DNA of 43,946 nucleotides from JAEUMD01 sp044222395 (GTDB lineage: Bacteria; Pseudomonadota; Alphaproteobacteria; Rhizobiales; Hyphomicrobiaceae), in contig JBGANK010000023.1 in NCBI GenBank assembly GCA_044222395.1, positions 1-43,946 on the forward strand, in the 5' to 3' direction. The position numbers and the translations under genes are program-made. Each line of letters starts with the position of its first letter. Position 1 is the first letter of the stretch. Below are positions 17,006 through 26,898 of the stretch, one piece after another. The notes under the pieces are model-generated. The model was not told the origin of the DNA and made no database searches. It saw only the letters and a program-made list of their open reading frames with translations.

Positions 17006-17202
17006 TGTGCCGGCAGGTCTCCTGGCTTGCGGCTCAAGCGCTCGACTTCCGCCTTCCCATCGCGTCCCTGAAGGGAGCGAAAGTGGCATTGGTGAAGCGA
17101 GCTTGCCGCCTACAGTTGCGGGGGCAGCCCCGGCTCCGGACGGGTGGCCTGCACGATGCGACGTGCGAGGCTTTCAGTCCTTCCCGGGTTCCCTTTTCAT
17201 CC
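17006..17202 (-). promoter_or_regulatory. Cobalamin (AdoCbl) riboswitch upstream of btuB
   Basis: On the minus strand the region shows the ordered conserved blocks of the B12 riboswitch: AAAGGGAACCCGG at the 5' end (about 17182-17197), a paired arm around GCATCGTGCAGGCCACCC, the core GCCCCCGCAACTGTA (about 17117-17131), GCCACTT and GATGGGAAGGCGGAAG (about 17050-17090), and the B12 box GCCAGGAGACCTGCC (about 17012-17026). It is expected to fold on binding adenosylcobalamin and repress btuBFCD. The 245 bp between the B12 box and the btuB start would hold the expression platform; I could not assign it firmly. The rest of 17203-17385, up to the divergent phosphatase gene, shows no gene. Confidence 0.93.
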
Positions 17203-17385
17203 TTCCGGACACGATCCGGAGAGGAAACCAGCACGGCACGATTTCGCCCGAGACGCAATTTGAAGTCAACTGCGCTCTTTGGTCAGGTTGATGTGCGCTA
17301 ATGCACGTGTCGTCAGAATGTCTCAGTCAGCCGCAGAAATGCGCTCGCAAAGGGCAATGAACGGCAAGAATTTGGATGACTTCGC

Positions 17386-18240
17386 GTGGCACTCAAAGTT
17401 CTCGACCAGATTTCCGTCGCCGGGAGCGGCGTCAATGAAGATCGGATCGGCGCAGCCGGTGACCTCGCCTGGGTGATCGACGGCGCCACCGATGTGCTCG
17501 AGGCGCCGCTGACGCGCGCTGCAACCGATGCGGAGTGGATTGCGATTGAGCTGGATGCTGAGCTGCACGCTCATGCGGCGAGCCCGGGCTGCGGCTTTGC
17601 CATGCTGCCAGACCACCTGACGACGACGATCGCCGAGTCCTTTGCCATTGCGGCGCGCCGGCAGCCCCGTGCGCGGCACGAGCATCCCTCGGCAGCCGCC
17701 ATTATCGCCAAGCATTCGGCCGGCGTGTTGTCCTACATCGCGGTGGGTGACTGCAGGATGATCGCCGCGACGGAGGACGGGATTGCGCGTTGCGGTCCCA
17801 GTGCCGATATGGCCGGCGACCGCATCCTCGAAGCGTCGATCCGCGCGCATATCGAAAGGCGTGGCGGCGAACCTGATCCGCCGCAGCTCGACGAACTCAT
17901 GAGAGGCAAGCTGCAGAACCTGCGCGACCACATGAACCTCGAGTCCGGCTATGGCGTGTTCTCGGTGACGCCGGTGCCGGAGCATTTCGTGCGGACGGGA
18001 TTTCTGTCGTTGCCTCCGGGCGCGCGCGTGCTGCTAGCGAGCGACGGCTTCATGCGGCTCGTGGACGTGTTCGCGCGATATGCGGACGAGAGCTTGCTCG
18101 CCGCAGCCAATCAACACGGCCTGGCCGCGTTGCTGGTTGAGTTGCGAGGACTTGAATCCGCGGACGCGCAACTCCAGCGGCATCTTCGTGTCAAGGCGAG
18201 CGATGACGCTTCAGCGCTCCTGCTGGAGACAACTGCCTAA
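17386..18240 (+). CDS. PP2C-like serine/threonine protein phosphatase
   Basis: A 284-aa single-domain protein starting at GTG 17386. It has the PP2C metal-binding framework: an early NEDRIG with the first acidic residue (family motif EDR), AWVIDGATDVLE corresponding to the family DGxG-like segment, SAAAIIAKH, LSYIAVGDCRMI matching the VGDSR motif (here VGDCR), LLASDGFMRLVD matching the SDG motif, and KASDDASALLL matching DD(N/A) near the C-terminus. The acidic metal ligands are therefore largely present, so it is probably active. No membrane segment or sensor domain is present. A kinase partner is not visible nearby. It is divergent from the B12 operon and convergent with the DUF302 gene. Confidence 0.82.
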   Translation: MALKVLDQISVAGSGVNEDRIGAAGDLAWVIDGATDVLEAPLTRAATDAEWIAIELDAELHAHAASPGCGFAMLPDHLTTTIAESFAIAARRQPRARHEHPSAAAIIAKHSAGVLSYIAVGDCRMIAATEDGIARCGPSADMAGDRILEASIRAHIERRGGEPDPPQLDELMRGKLQNLRDHMNLESGYGVFSVTPVPEHFVRTGFLSLPPGARVLLASDGFMRLVDVFARYADESLLAAANQHGLAALLVELRGLESADAQLQRHLRVKASDDASALLLETTA

Positions 18241-18281
18241 GGCCTTCAGAATTGGGCGGTAGCACCTTGCCCTTTCAGGTC

Positions 18282-18357
18282 ATGGCCGTGCTCGACACGG
18301 CCATCCAGGGATCAAGGCATTCAGCGCTGTGTCCTGGATGGCCGGATCAAGCCGGCC
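18282..18357. repeat. Cluster of overlapping inverted repeats between convergent genes
   Basis: Three palindromes are nested: ATGGCCGTG/CACGGCCAT (18282-18304), CCATCCAGG/CCTGGATGG (18301-18309 with 18333-18341) and GGCCGG/CCGGCC (18340-18357). They lie between the phosphatase and DUF302 stops, so a bidirectional terminator is likely, although no T-tract follows. Confidence 0.55.
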
Positions 18358-18411
18358 AAGGAGTGATCATTCCCTTGAATTCCTGAACCCCTCTGGCAGT
18401 AGCGCCGCGCC

Positions 18412-18960
18412 CTACTCCGTTGCTTCCTTGAGGATCGTCGCGAGCAGCGTGTTGATCTCAGCCAGGGCGGTCTTGGAGTTGTCGTTGCCGCGCATCGGCA
18501 TCTGCTTGTAGCCGACCGTAACCTTGCCTGGGCTGTCGACACGTTCGAACAGGAACATCATGTAGGGGCAAAGACCGAGGTTGTTGGGATCAGCGTCCAT
18601 CATCTTGCGCGACAGGCGCGATGAGCAGAACGTGAAATATTCGGCGTTGATGTACAGATCGCCCTTCGCACCGACGTCGGCAGCAGTGCGCTTCAGCATC
18701 TCGCCGAGCTTGCCGTTGTAGTCGATCGTGAGGCCCTGGTTGATAATGGCGTTCTGCAGATCGGTGCGGGCGTCGGCATAGGGGCGCGAAATCTCGCGCC
18801 TGGGCAACGGATCGTTGGCATCCTGGGCCAAGGCCTGCCGTCCAGACGTGGCAATCAGCATCATGGCGGCAACGCTGAAGATGGCTGCGACGACTAAGCC
18901 AGCGTTGCGGTGGCAGCGCGCCGCAAATCCTGTCACAAACGGCATTGCACGTTCCTGCAT
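18412..18960 (-). CDS. DUF302-like secreted or membrane-anchored protein
   Basis: The 182-aa protein starts at ATG 18960 with AGGAG 7 nt upstream. Residues about 18-45 (LVVAAIFSVAAMMLIATSG then QALAQ) are a signal peptide or anchor. The mature part (47-182) resembles DUF302 in its layout: IINQGLTIDYNGKLGEMLKRTA, a central YINAEYFTFCSSRLSRKMM, LGLCPYMMFLFERVDSPGKVTVGYKQMP and a C-terminal helix. Two cysteines (FCSS, LCPY) could pair in the periplasm. Members of this family have no agreed function. The gene is transcribed alone. Confidence 0.7.
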   Translation of the reverse strand: MQERAMPFVTGFAARCHRNAGLVVAAIFSVAAMMLIATSGRQALAQDANDPLPRREISRPYADARTDLQNAIINQGLTIDYNGKLGEMLKRTAADVGAKGDLYINAEYFTFCSSRLSRKMMDADPNNLGLCPYMMFLFERVDSPGKVTVGYKQMPMRGNDNSKTALAEINTLLATILKEATE

Positions 18961-19155
18961 TCGTTTCTCCTGTCGAGTTGTTGCTCAATTGAAGGCATGG
19001 GAACCTTGCCGACGCGGCTCGCAGCTGATCGTCTCCAAGTCTAGCTCAGCGTGCCGCGACTTGTCATGCCTGCTTGCAGCCAAGCGTGCTTTTGAGATGG
19101 AAGCGTCAACCGCCGGCGCCTCGATTTGGCTTGCTTATGGCATGCCCGGCATCCG

Positions 19156-19359
19156 TCAAAAGCAGAACAGCAACCCAGAAAGCGCTGCCAGATCGGCGAA
19201 CAGCGCATCGCCGCGCACCGCGATCAGGTAAAGGGCGATGCCGATGATGGCGGCCGCCATGAGCATCAAGGTGGTGCCGACGCCGCGCGGTGCCCGCACC
19301 AGCTCTTGGTCTTTCGCGGGCCTGTGACTACTTTCGGCCAATGGGTCCTCTCGTGTCAT
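19156..19359 (-). CDS. Small single-pass membrane protein (67 aa)
   Basis: The product has a hydrophilic N-terminus (1-27), then one or two hydrophobic stretches: GTTLMLMAAAIIGIALYLIAV (about 28-48) and ADLAALSGLLFCF at the C-terminus. The ribosome binding site for ATG 19359 is weak; TTG just downstream, preceded by GAGAGGA, is an alternative start. I do not recognise a family. It lies between the DUF302 gene and repeat element D, all on the minus strand. Confidence 0.5.
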   Translation of the reverse strand: MTREDPLAESSHRPAKDQELVRAPRGVGTTLMLMAAAIIGIALYLIAVRGDALFADLAALSGLLFCF

Positions 19360-19431
19360 GCGCGGCTTTCGGCGCCGGCTGGTGGTTCGAACACTCTCTT
19401 ACACTTATACACTTATGGCGCCGGATGGCGG

Positions 19432-19576
19432 CTAGTGTTCCGACTCTGACACTTGGTTCCCTTTCGGGCACCGGCGTGTCAGCCTGGAACCCTAGTGATC
19501 ATCATATTTGTGTTCTGGATTCACAAACATTTGCCGACCTTCGCCCGGGAATCAAATGTTTGATCCAGAAGACTAG
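19432..19576. repeat. CTAGTGT-type element D, two-hairpin form (145 bp)
   Basis: The ends CTAGTGTTC (19432-19440) and GAAGACTAG (19568-19576) pair with one mismatch. The left hairpin is CTGACAC/GTGTCAG; the right half has TGTGTTCTGGATTCACAA and a 9-bp perfect stem AAACATTTG (19525-19533) / CAAATGTTT (19553-19561), then TGATCCAGAA. It shares all single-stranded or terminal blocks with element C but has different stem sequences. It begins 12 bp past the MFS gene stop and could end that transcript. Confidence 0.82.
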
Positions 19577-19588
19577 GGCCAAGCCCTC

Positions 19589-20851
19589 TCATGTCTGCTC
19601 GGCGATCACGACGGTCGAGCGGCGGCGCACCGGTTCCTCCCGGATCGGCCAGGTCACCGCAGCGGCAAGCACGCCCAACCCGACGGAAATCCACCACATC
19701 GCATCATAGCTCTGCAAGCGGTCGAAAATGAAGCCGCCGAGCCATGCCCCAAGGAACGCACCGATCTGGTGGGAGAAAAAGACAAATCCGTAAAGCATGG
19801 TCATCCAACGCGCGCCATAGAACGTGGCGACGAGGCCGCTGGTCAGCGGCACGGTCGAGAGCCAGAGAATACCCAGCACCCCGCTCATCACAACGACATT
19901 GGCGGGCGTCACCGGCAGTGCCAAGAAGCCTAAGAACACGATCGCGCGTGCGAGGTAGATGAGCGACAGGCCGTGACGCTTGGGCCAGCGACGTCCCCAT
20001 TCGCCCGCCAGATAGGTGCCCAAAAGATTGCCAAGTCCGACCATCGTCAGCGCCGCCACCGCGACCCATGCGTCAATACCCTTGTCGCCGAGATAAGCCG
20101 GCAGGTGCGTTGCATAGAAGACGACGTGGAAGCCGCAGACGAAGAAGCCGGCGTTGAGCAGCCAGAAGCTCCTGTGGGCGAAGGCCTCGCGCAGCGCCGC
20201 ACCGAAGGACTGTGGCGGCTCGTCGTGCGTAATTCGTGGGCGGCCGCGGACTGCTGCTGCCAACATGAGTATCGATATCGCCGTGGTCGCCAGCACCAGC
20301 ACACTGTTCTGCCAGCCGAGCTTGTCCATCAGTAGATGCGTGTATGGGATTGCAACCAACATGCCGACGCCCGATCCCATGCCCACCATGGCGATGGCGC
20401 GGGTACGCGCCTCGTGGGGAACGGCGCGAGCGGCGGCGCCCACCATGGCGTTGACACCGCAGCCAGCTACGCCGAAGCCAAGCAGCACTCCGGCGGCCAC
20501 CAGTTGCAGCTCGGTTTGCGCGGCGTAGAACGTCAACAGGCCGGCAATTGTCATCACCCCGCCGAACACCGCGACGCGCCCGCTGCCATAGGCGTCAGCG
20601 ATGGCACCCGTTGCAGGGGCCGCCAGACCCCAGACGATGTTGGTGATCGCAATTGCCAGGGAAAACACCTCGCGGCCCAAACCGAGGGTCTCGCTGACGG
20701 GCTTCATGTAAAGGCCCATCGCCTGGCGGATGCCCATGCCGACCGCGGCGATGACGGCTGCGGCGATGATCACGACCCAGGCAGGATTTGCCGATTGGCC
20801 GCGCTGCTCGGCGCTCGTTGATTTGTTTTCAGTGGTGGGCGAGGTCGTCAT
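19589..20851 (-). CDS. MFS transporter (oxalate/formate antiporter-like branch)
   Basis: Inner-membrane secondary transporter with about twelve hydrophobic segments. The start ATG 20851 (420 aa) has AGG nine bases upstream; an in-frame extension to 20884 adds eleven unlikely residues. Residues 1-22 are hydrophilic, and the first membrane segment is at about 24-42 (PAWVVIIAAAVIAAVGMGI). The loop 2-3 signature region (GAIADAYGSGRVAVFGG, about 80-97) fits the MFS G-x-x-x-D-x-x-G-x-R motif. GIRQAMGLYMKPVSETLGLGREVFSLA is typical of the OxlT/YhjX and monocarboxylate-like group. Substrate is unknown. It is not in an operon with neighbours. Confidence 0.88.
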   Translation of the reverse strand: MTTSPTTENKSTSAEQRGQSANPAWVVIIAAAVIAAVGMGIRQAMGLYMKPVSETLGLGREVFSLAIAITNIVWGLAAPATGAIADAYGSGRVAVFGGVMTIAGLLTFYAAQTELQLVAAGVLLGFGVAGCGVNAMVGAAARAVPHEARTRAIAMVGMGSGVGMLVAIPYTHLLMDKLGWQNSVLVLATTAISILMLAAAVRGRPRITHDEPPQSFGAALREAFAHRSFWLLNAGFFVCGFHVVFYATHLPAYLGDKGIDAWVAVAALTMVGLGNLLGTYLAGEWGRRWPKRHGLSLIYLARAIVFLGFLALPVTPANVVVMSGVLGILWLSTVPLTSGLVATFYGARWMTMLYGFVFFSHQIGAFLGAWLGGFIFDRLQSYDAMWWISVGLGVLAAAVTWPIREEPVRRRSTVVIAEQT

Positions 20852-20980
20852 ATTCGGAACCTGCTGGAGAACGGCGTGCGGCAACCTAGCACACCGGCAA
20901 TGCCCGTCCTCATTCAGGTTTCAGGTTCGGCAGCGCCAATAGCGACATTTCGAGTGCGGGCAAGGCTCCTGGAGCGCGAA

Positions 20981-21919
20981 CTAGGCTGCCATGGGGGTGA
21001 GCACATGGCGATCAAGCTCGACGATGCTGCCGGCCGGCGTCACCAGCCCGCGCCCCGTGACCTCAATCACCCAGGCGTCGTCGACGCGTCTTATCCGGAT
21101 CAAGTTGTAGCGTGCCATCGGCTCATCGCGATGCCGGCGTCCGGCTGAGCCCGATGCTATTCCAATCACGGGAATGCGCGCGTCAGGACCCGTGCACCAG
21201 TTGATCACGTCGCGGTGGTTGTGACCGTGCAGGACGAGTTCTGCACCGGCGCGTGCCAATACCGCCTCGAGCTTGCCCGCATCGGCCAGGCCGCGGCTCG
21301 GTGGCGCCAATCCTGGCAGCGGCGGATGATGGATGAGGACGACACGCGCAAGCATCTTGCTGGCAAGCGCACCCAGGAGCCGTTCGAGCGCATCGAGCTG
21401 CCGGTCACCGACCTCGCCGGCGGCGACGAACGGTGGCGTCTCGATGGCGGAGTTGACACCGATAAGAGCCACGTGACCGATACGGCGCACATAGGGAAAG
21501 CCGAGCGGGGCAGCGGCGATGCCGGGCAGTGCCTCACCAAACGGGTCGGATGCCATGTAGGCGCGCCAGAGTTGGACTCCTTGATGCGCGTGCAGCCTGG
21601 AATAGATGTCGTGATTGCCCGGCACGACGCTGACGTTGTCGGGAGCGCCAAGCGTTTCAAGCCAGCTCAAGGCGGCGGCGTACTCGGCCGGCAGGCCGAT
21701 GTTGCACAAGTCACCGGTGACGACGACGTGTTGCGGATGCATGGCCAGCATGTCTGCCGTGACCTCATCGAGGACGTCGCGGCGATGCACGTGTTTGCGA
21801 CCACGGTGCCAGTTCATCAGCCCCAAGGTTCGCTTCATGTTGAAATGCGGCCGCGACAGTCCCACTGGGGGCGTCACGTGCACGTCGGAAAGATGCGCGA
21901 TGATCGTGGTCTCCGGCAT
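20981..21919 (-). CDS. Calcineurin-like metallophosphoesterase (CpdA/Icc-type)
   Basis: Predicted two-metal phosphodiesterase of the 3',5'-cAMP phosphodiesterase-like group. ATG 21919 has AGGAGG (21925-21930) at 5 nt and gives 312 aa; the upstream in-frame extension is not supported. Metal-binding motifs appear in order: HLSDVHV (DxH, about 9-15), VVTGDLCN (GD), VVPGNHDIYS (GNHD), VLIHHPPLPG (His) and VLHGHNHRD (GHxH). All ligands expected for activity are present. It has no signal peptide, so it acts in the cytoplasm. The C-terminal ~60 residues form a beta-rich tail. The physiological substrate is not shown by the sequence. Divergent from the Nudix gene. Confidence 0.9.
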   Translation of the reverse strand: MPETTIIAHLSDVHVTPPVGLSRPHFNMKRTLGLMNWHRGRKHVHRRDVLDEVTADMLAMHPQHVVVTGDLCNIGLPAEYAAALSWLETLGAPDNVSVVPGNHDIYSRLHAHQGVQLWRAYMASDPFGEALPGIAAAPLGFPYVRRIGHVALIGVNSAIETPPFVAAGEVGDRQLDALERLLGALASKMLARVVLIHHPPLPGLAPPSRGLADAGKLEAVLARAGAELVLHGHNHRDVINWCTGPDARIPVIGIASGSAGRRHRDEPMARYNLIRIRRVDDAWVIEVTGRGLVTPAGSIVELDRHVLTPMAA

Positions 21920-22058
21920 CTCGTCCTCCTGGTCGCGCCGCAATTCGTCGTCTCGATGTGCCAGAACTGGTGCGACCAGACCGGCACCCTTGCCAACCGG
22001 CGAAGCTGTCGTCACAAAGCAGGGCATCCGCCGTGGATTGCCGCTACAGGAGACACGC

Positions 22059-22520
22059 GTGCCGATGGATAAATTGATAACGCGCAGTCTGCAACGCTAC
22101 TGGCGGGTGTCGCGGGGGCTGACGCTGGGCGCGCAAGGTGTCGTGATCGATCAGGACCGGCGCGTGCTGCTGGTGCGTCATACCTATCGGCCGGGATGGC
22201 ACTTTCCCGGGGGCGGCGTGGAGAAAGGCGAGACGCTGGCGGAGGCGGTGGCGCGCGAGGTTGGCGAGGAAACCGGTGTGATCGTATCGGGAACGCCTGA
22301 ACTCTTCGGGCTCTATGCCAACTTCAAGGCCTTTCCTGGCGACCACATCGCGCTGTTCCTGGTGCGCGACTGGAGCCAGCCGGTGGTGCCCGGACCCAAT
22401 CGTGAAATCGCCGAGCAGGGTTTCTTTGCCGCCAGCGCGCTGCCTCAGAACACGCATGCGTCGGTGAATCGGCGGCTCGTAGAGATCTTCGATGGCATCG
22501 AGCGGTCCCCGCACTGGTAA
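22059..22520 (+). CDS. Nudix hydrolase
   Basis: A 153-aa single-domain pyrophosphohydrolase. GTG 22059 is preferred because AGGAG (22049-22053 region) lies about 6 nt upstream; ATG 22065 is the alternative. The Nudix box GX5EX7REUXEEXGU is complete at residues 52-74 (GGVEKGETLAEAVAREVGEE then TGV), so the Mg-binding glutamates are present. The N-terminal VVIDQDRRVLLVRHTYRPGW and the FPGGG preceding the box are typical. Substrate class cannot be told from sequence. A short non-coding gap of 232 bp separates it from the GNAT gene on the same strand; they may be co-transcribed. Confidence 0.93.
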   Translation: MPMDKLITRSLQRYWRVSRGLTLGAQGVVIDQDRRVLLVRHTYRPGWHFPGGGVEKGETLAEAVAREVGEETGVIVSGTPELFGLYANFKAFPGDHIALFLVRDWSQPVVPGPNREIAEQGFFAASALPQNTHASVNRRLVEIFDGIERSPHW

Positions 22521-22752
22521 TGCCGCGACCACGCCGTCAGCGGCACCTTGGTTCGATCGGCGCGTCTTGGCGCCACGGCATTGGCGCATCGCTGGACCAG
22601 CGCGGGGGCGCGTGGTATGCGCCTGCCGCCTGCTCCTTTTGCGAAGAAGCGGGCAGATGCGGGTGTGGTGCGCCACTATTCGGTGGTGGGTCCAGGTATC
22701 TATCGTCCCACGTTGACCGTCACTTCCGGCGCAATTCTAGGCAAGTCCAGTC

Positions 22753-23259
22753 GTGTCCAGCGAACTTTCGATCAGGCCTGTCAGCGATGCCGATGTCGGC
22801 GCCATCACGGAGCTGCACAAGGCCGCCTTCGGGCCGGGACGCTACGCGCGCACAGCCTATCGCGTGCGCGAAGGACTGCCGCTCGTCACGCCGCACTGCC
22901 GCGCTGCCTTCATCGGATCGAAATTGGTTGCCGCGCTCAAGTTCACGCCCGTCACCATCGGGACGCAGGACGGCGCCCTGCTGCTGGGGCCGGTGGTGGT
23001 TTCGCCCGAGGTTACGGGACGAGGCTTCGGGCGCGCACTCATCACCCGCGCCCTCGAAGACGCGGCCTCGGCCGGAGTTCGACTTGTGCTGCTGGTCGGC
23101 GACCTGCCCTACTACGGCCGGTTCGGCTTCAAGGCGGTGCCGCCAGGTCAGATCGTTCTGCCTGGGCCGGTCGATCCGATGCGTCTGCTGGTGAACGAGC
23201 TTGAGCCGGGCGCGCTGGCGCACTACCGCGGTCTGGTCGTCGCAACGCGATCCGCGTGA
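22753..23259 (+). CDS. GNAT family N-acetyltransferase (YhbS-like)
   Basis: The 168-aa protein starts at GTG 22753. It shows the GNAT core: an N-terminal helix-strand unit (SIRPVSDADVGAITELHKAAF), strand 4 LLGPVVVSPEVTGRGFGRALI, which contains the acetyl-CoA-binding motif (R/Q)xxGxG/A seen as VTGRGFGRAL (about 95-104), and the following VRLVLLVGDLPYYGRFGFKAV. The last block, GDxxYYxRFGF, is characteristic of the YhbS subgroup. The substrate is unknown. It is convergent with trkH, whose stop lies 42 bp away. Confidence 0.9.
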   Translation: MSSELSIRPVSDADVGAITELHKAAFGPGRYARTAYRVREGLPLVTPHCRAAFIGSKLVAALKFTPVTIGTQDGALLLGPVVVSPEVTGRGFGRALITRALEDAASAGVRLVLLVGDLPYYGRFGFKAVPPGQIVLPGPVDPMRLLVNELEPGALAHYRGLVVATRSA

Positions 23260-23301
23260 GTGTATTGCGAAGACTCCGCATGAGTGTGCCGCATTCGCTC
23301 G

Positions 23302-24747
23302 TCACGACCTCCAGAACTCCGCCCTGAACAGCACCAGCACGGTGAAAAGTTCGAGCCGTCCGAGCAGCATGGCGAGAGACAGCACCCACTTGGCAGGGCC
23401 CGGCAATGTGGCAAAGTTTCCGGCTGGTCCGACGATTTCACCTAGTCCTGGACCGACATTGCCGAGAGCCTGCGCGGCGGAAGAGAGCGCCGTCGTCAGA
23501 TCCAGTCCCATTCCGGTGAGGAGCACCGTGAAAATGCCCACTGTTGCCATGTAGATTGCAAGAAAGGCAACGACCGAGAACGGCACGTCGTCGGGCAGGC
23601 GTCGGCCATTATAGGTGAGGTTCACAATGCGATTGGGCGAGATCAAATGGGTAAAGTGGCGGCGCGTGAGCAGGCCGGCAACCTGCAAGCGGTAGATCTT
23701 GATCGCACCTGCAGTAGAACCCGAACAGCCGCCGATGAACGTCAATAGAAAGAAGAGGCCAACCGCGAAGGCTCCCCATTTCGTGTAGTCGTCGCTGACG
23801 AAGCCTGTGGTGGTGACAATCGATGTCACATTGAACGCCGACAGGCGTAGTGCGGTCGCAAATTCCATGTCGCGTGTCACGGTCAGCCAGACCGCAAGGA
23901 TCAAGGTGACGACAGCGAAGAATGACAAGAAGCCGCGGACCTGCTCATCGTTCCAGAACGCCTTCGGCGCACCGCGCATCACCTGAATCAAGACCACGAA
24001 CGGCATGGCGCCGAGGATCATGAAGACAGTTCCTGCCCATTCGAGTGCCGGCGACTGGAAGAACTGGAATGACGCGTCGTGCGTGGAGAAGCCACCTGTG
24101 GCCAGCGCCGCAAAGGAGTGGCAGATCGCGTCGAACAGCGACATGCCGAGGACGGCGAAGACGACCGTGCAGAGGAAGATGAGGCCGACATAGACACCGG
24201 CTGTGGCCGATACCAGCTCCAGCGCGCGTGGGACAATCTTCTCCGACTTGTCGGAGCTTTCAGCATGAAAGAGCTGCATGCCGCCGACTCGCAGATAGGG
24301 CAGCACGAGCAGCGCCATGACGACGATGCCTATGCCGCCAATTCCGTTGAGCAGCGCGCGCCAAAGCAGCACGCCACGCGGCATCGAATCGAGCTTGGTG
24401 ATCACCGTCGAGCCGGTAGTGGTCAGGCCTGACATCGTTTCGAAGTAGGCATCCGTATACGACAAGCCGACGCCGATGAATGGCAGAGCAGCAAAGCCGC
24501 AAAGGATCACCCAACTTAGCGTGGTCAGAAGGAACGTATCCTTAATCGCCAGATTGACGACCCGGTCATCGTAGGTCATCAGCACCAGAAGTCCGCCGAT
24601 GAAGAACGTGAAAACGGCCGCACCGAAGAACGCCCGCCAGTCGCTGTTGTCGTCGGCCAGATCGATCAGCGCAGGCAGGATCATGGTCGCCGAAAGGATG
24701 GCGAGCATCAGGCCAATCGCAAACATTATCGGGCGGAAATTGATCAT
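23302..24747 (-). CDS. trkH: Potassium uptake protein TrkH
   Basis: Inner-membrane K+ translocating subunit, 481 aa from ATG 24747 (a TTG one codon earlier is possible), which is the normal TrkH length. Four repeated M1-P-M2 units are visible through their filter loops: MSGLTTTGSTV, ALATGGFSTH, FNVTSIVTTTGF and GNVGPGLG. Extended hydrophobic segments fill the rest, and FIGGCSGSTAGAIK is a conserved TrkH/KtrB stretch. It requires a cytoplasmic NAD-binding TrkA partner, which is not in this window. The 5' side (24748-25306) carries no neighbour on the same strand until purA. Confidence 0.94.
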   Translation of the reverse strand: MINFRPIMFAIGLMLAILSATMILPALIDLADDNSDWRAFFGAAVFTFFIGGLLVLMTYDDRVVNLAIKDTFLLTTLSWVILCGFAALPFIGVGLSYTDAYFETMSGLTTTGSTVITKLDSMPRGVLLWRALLNGIGGIGIVVMALLVLPYLRVGGMQLFHAESSDKSEKIVPRALELVSATAGVYVGLIFLCTVVFAVLGMSLFDAICHSFAALATGGFSTHDASFQFFQSPALEWAGTVFMILGAMPFVVLIQVMRGAPKAFWNDEQVRGFLSFFAVVTLILAVWLTVTRDMEFATALRLSAFNVTSIVTTTGFVSDDYTKWGAFAVGLFFLLTFIGGCSGSTAGAIKIYRLQVAGLLTRRHFTHLISPNRIVNLTYNGRRLPDDVPFSVVAFLAIYMATVGIFTVLLTGMGLDLTTALSSAAQALGNVGPGLGEIVGPAGNFATLPGPAKWVLSLAMLLGRLELFTVLVLFRAEFWRS

Positions 24748-25306
24748 CAACTGATCGCTGTGAGGAGGACGTTGCGGCGGTGGCGGGCTGGCACGTGTTT
24801 CACTTCAGCGATGGCCGCTTATTCGATCGGGACGGACTACGCATTTACATCGATGCGGCCAAGCGGTCGATGCCTGATGAAGTTCGGCGTTCGGCGGCGC
24901 CTTTAGACCGTTGCAGGCTATTGAAAAAGAAAATCATTGCCACAAGCCTAGCAACGATCTGTTTTCCATTTTTTTGCGTAGACCGGGAGCCCGCAATCTA
25001 ACCCTTTGAAATGCATTGCAATTGCGTAGACAGGTGGTGGCGACCTTGCGTCTGCCCCGTGAAAATGCCTGCAATTTTTGTCGGTCAGTTCGCAACAATC
25101 ATGCTGCCTGTGCATAGCAATGAACGCGAGCACAAGGGCCGAGGGCTCGCGAATTCACAATGACAAGTTGCAGCGCCACCGCAGGTGCAGCGGCAGTTGG
25201 CTGGTGCCAGACGCGCGGTCTTGCCATCGGGTATGCGCAACCGGTGCGAGGTCTCGCATCACCGCGCTTGCGCGTGGGGTGTCTGAGCGCGGCCGACCGT
25301 GCTCGT
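24748..25306. other. Intergenic region, no gene recognised
   Basis: The stretch between the trkH start and the purA stop holds no ORF with convincing composition. A noticeably AT-richer segment (about 24915-25085) contains runs such as AAAAAGAAAATC and a T-run near 24970, and could include the trkH promoter or a purA transcript end. No stable hairpin with a T-tract was found by eye. Confidence 0.45.
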
Positions 25307-26599
<1,293 letters not shown>

Positions 26600-26898
26600 C
26601 TCAGCCCCTTCGCCACCGGTGCGTGCACAAGACTCGGCCCCGGTGAAGACAACCGGGGCCCGCCACGCATTTATCGCGAAGTAAGGGCGGGAGCAACTGC
26701 GCAAAGGCGCGCAAAGCGCGGCAAATGGGTCGAATTGACCTTGAACTTCAATTCCCAGAGACCCGCCCTCGACCAATATCCAGGTGACAGCCCGGATTGC
26801 CGGAAGCGACTTGGATCTGGCGCGATTTCAACAGGTCGCGCAGGGCTGAGCCGGCCGGTCGATGTCCGAACCTGAGCAGCGGATGGCGCCGCAGACGA

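Noticed and set aside
22520..23194. 224-codon ORF whose ATG overlaps the Nudix stop
   Set aside because: It overlaps the well-supported GNAT gene for most of its length and is Arg/Ser-rich; the overlap with the stop is probably chance.
24780..25001. 73-codon ORF in the trkH-purA gap
   Set aside because: No ribosome binding site and no recognisable composition or motif.
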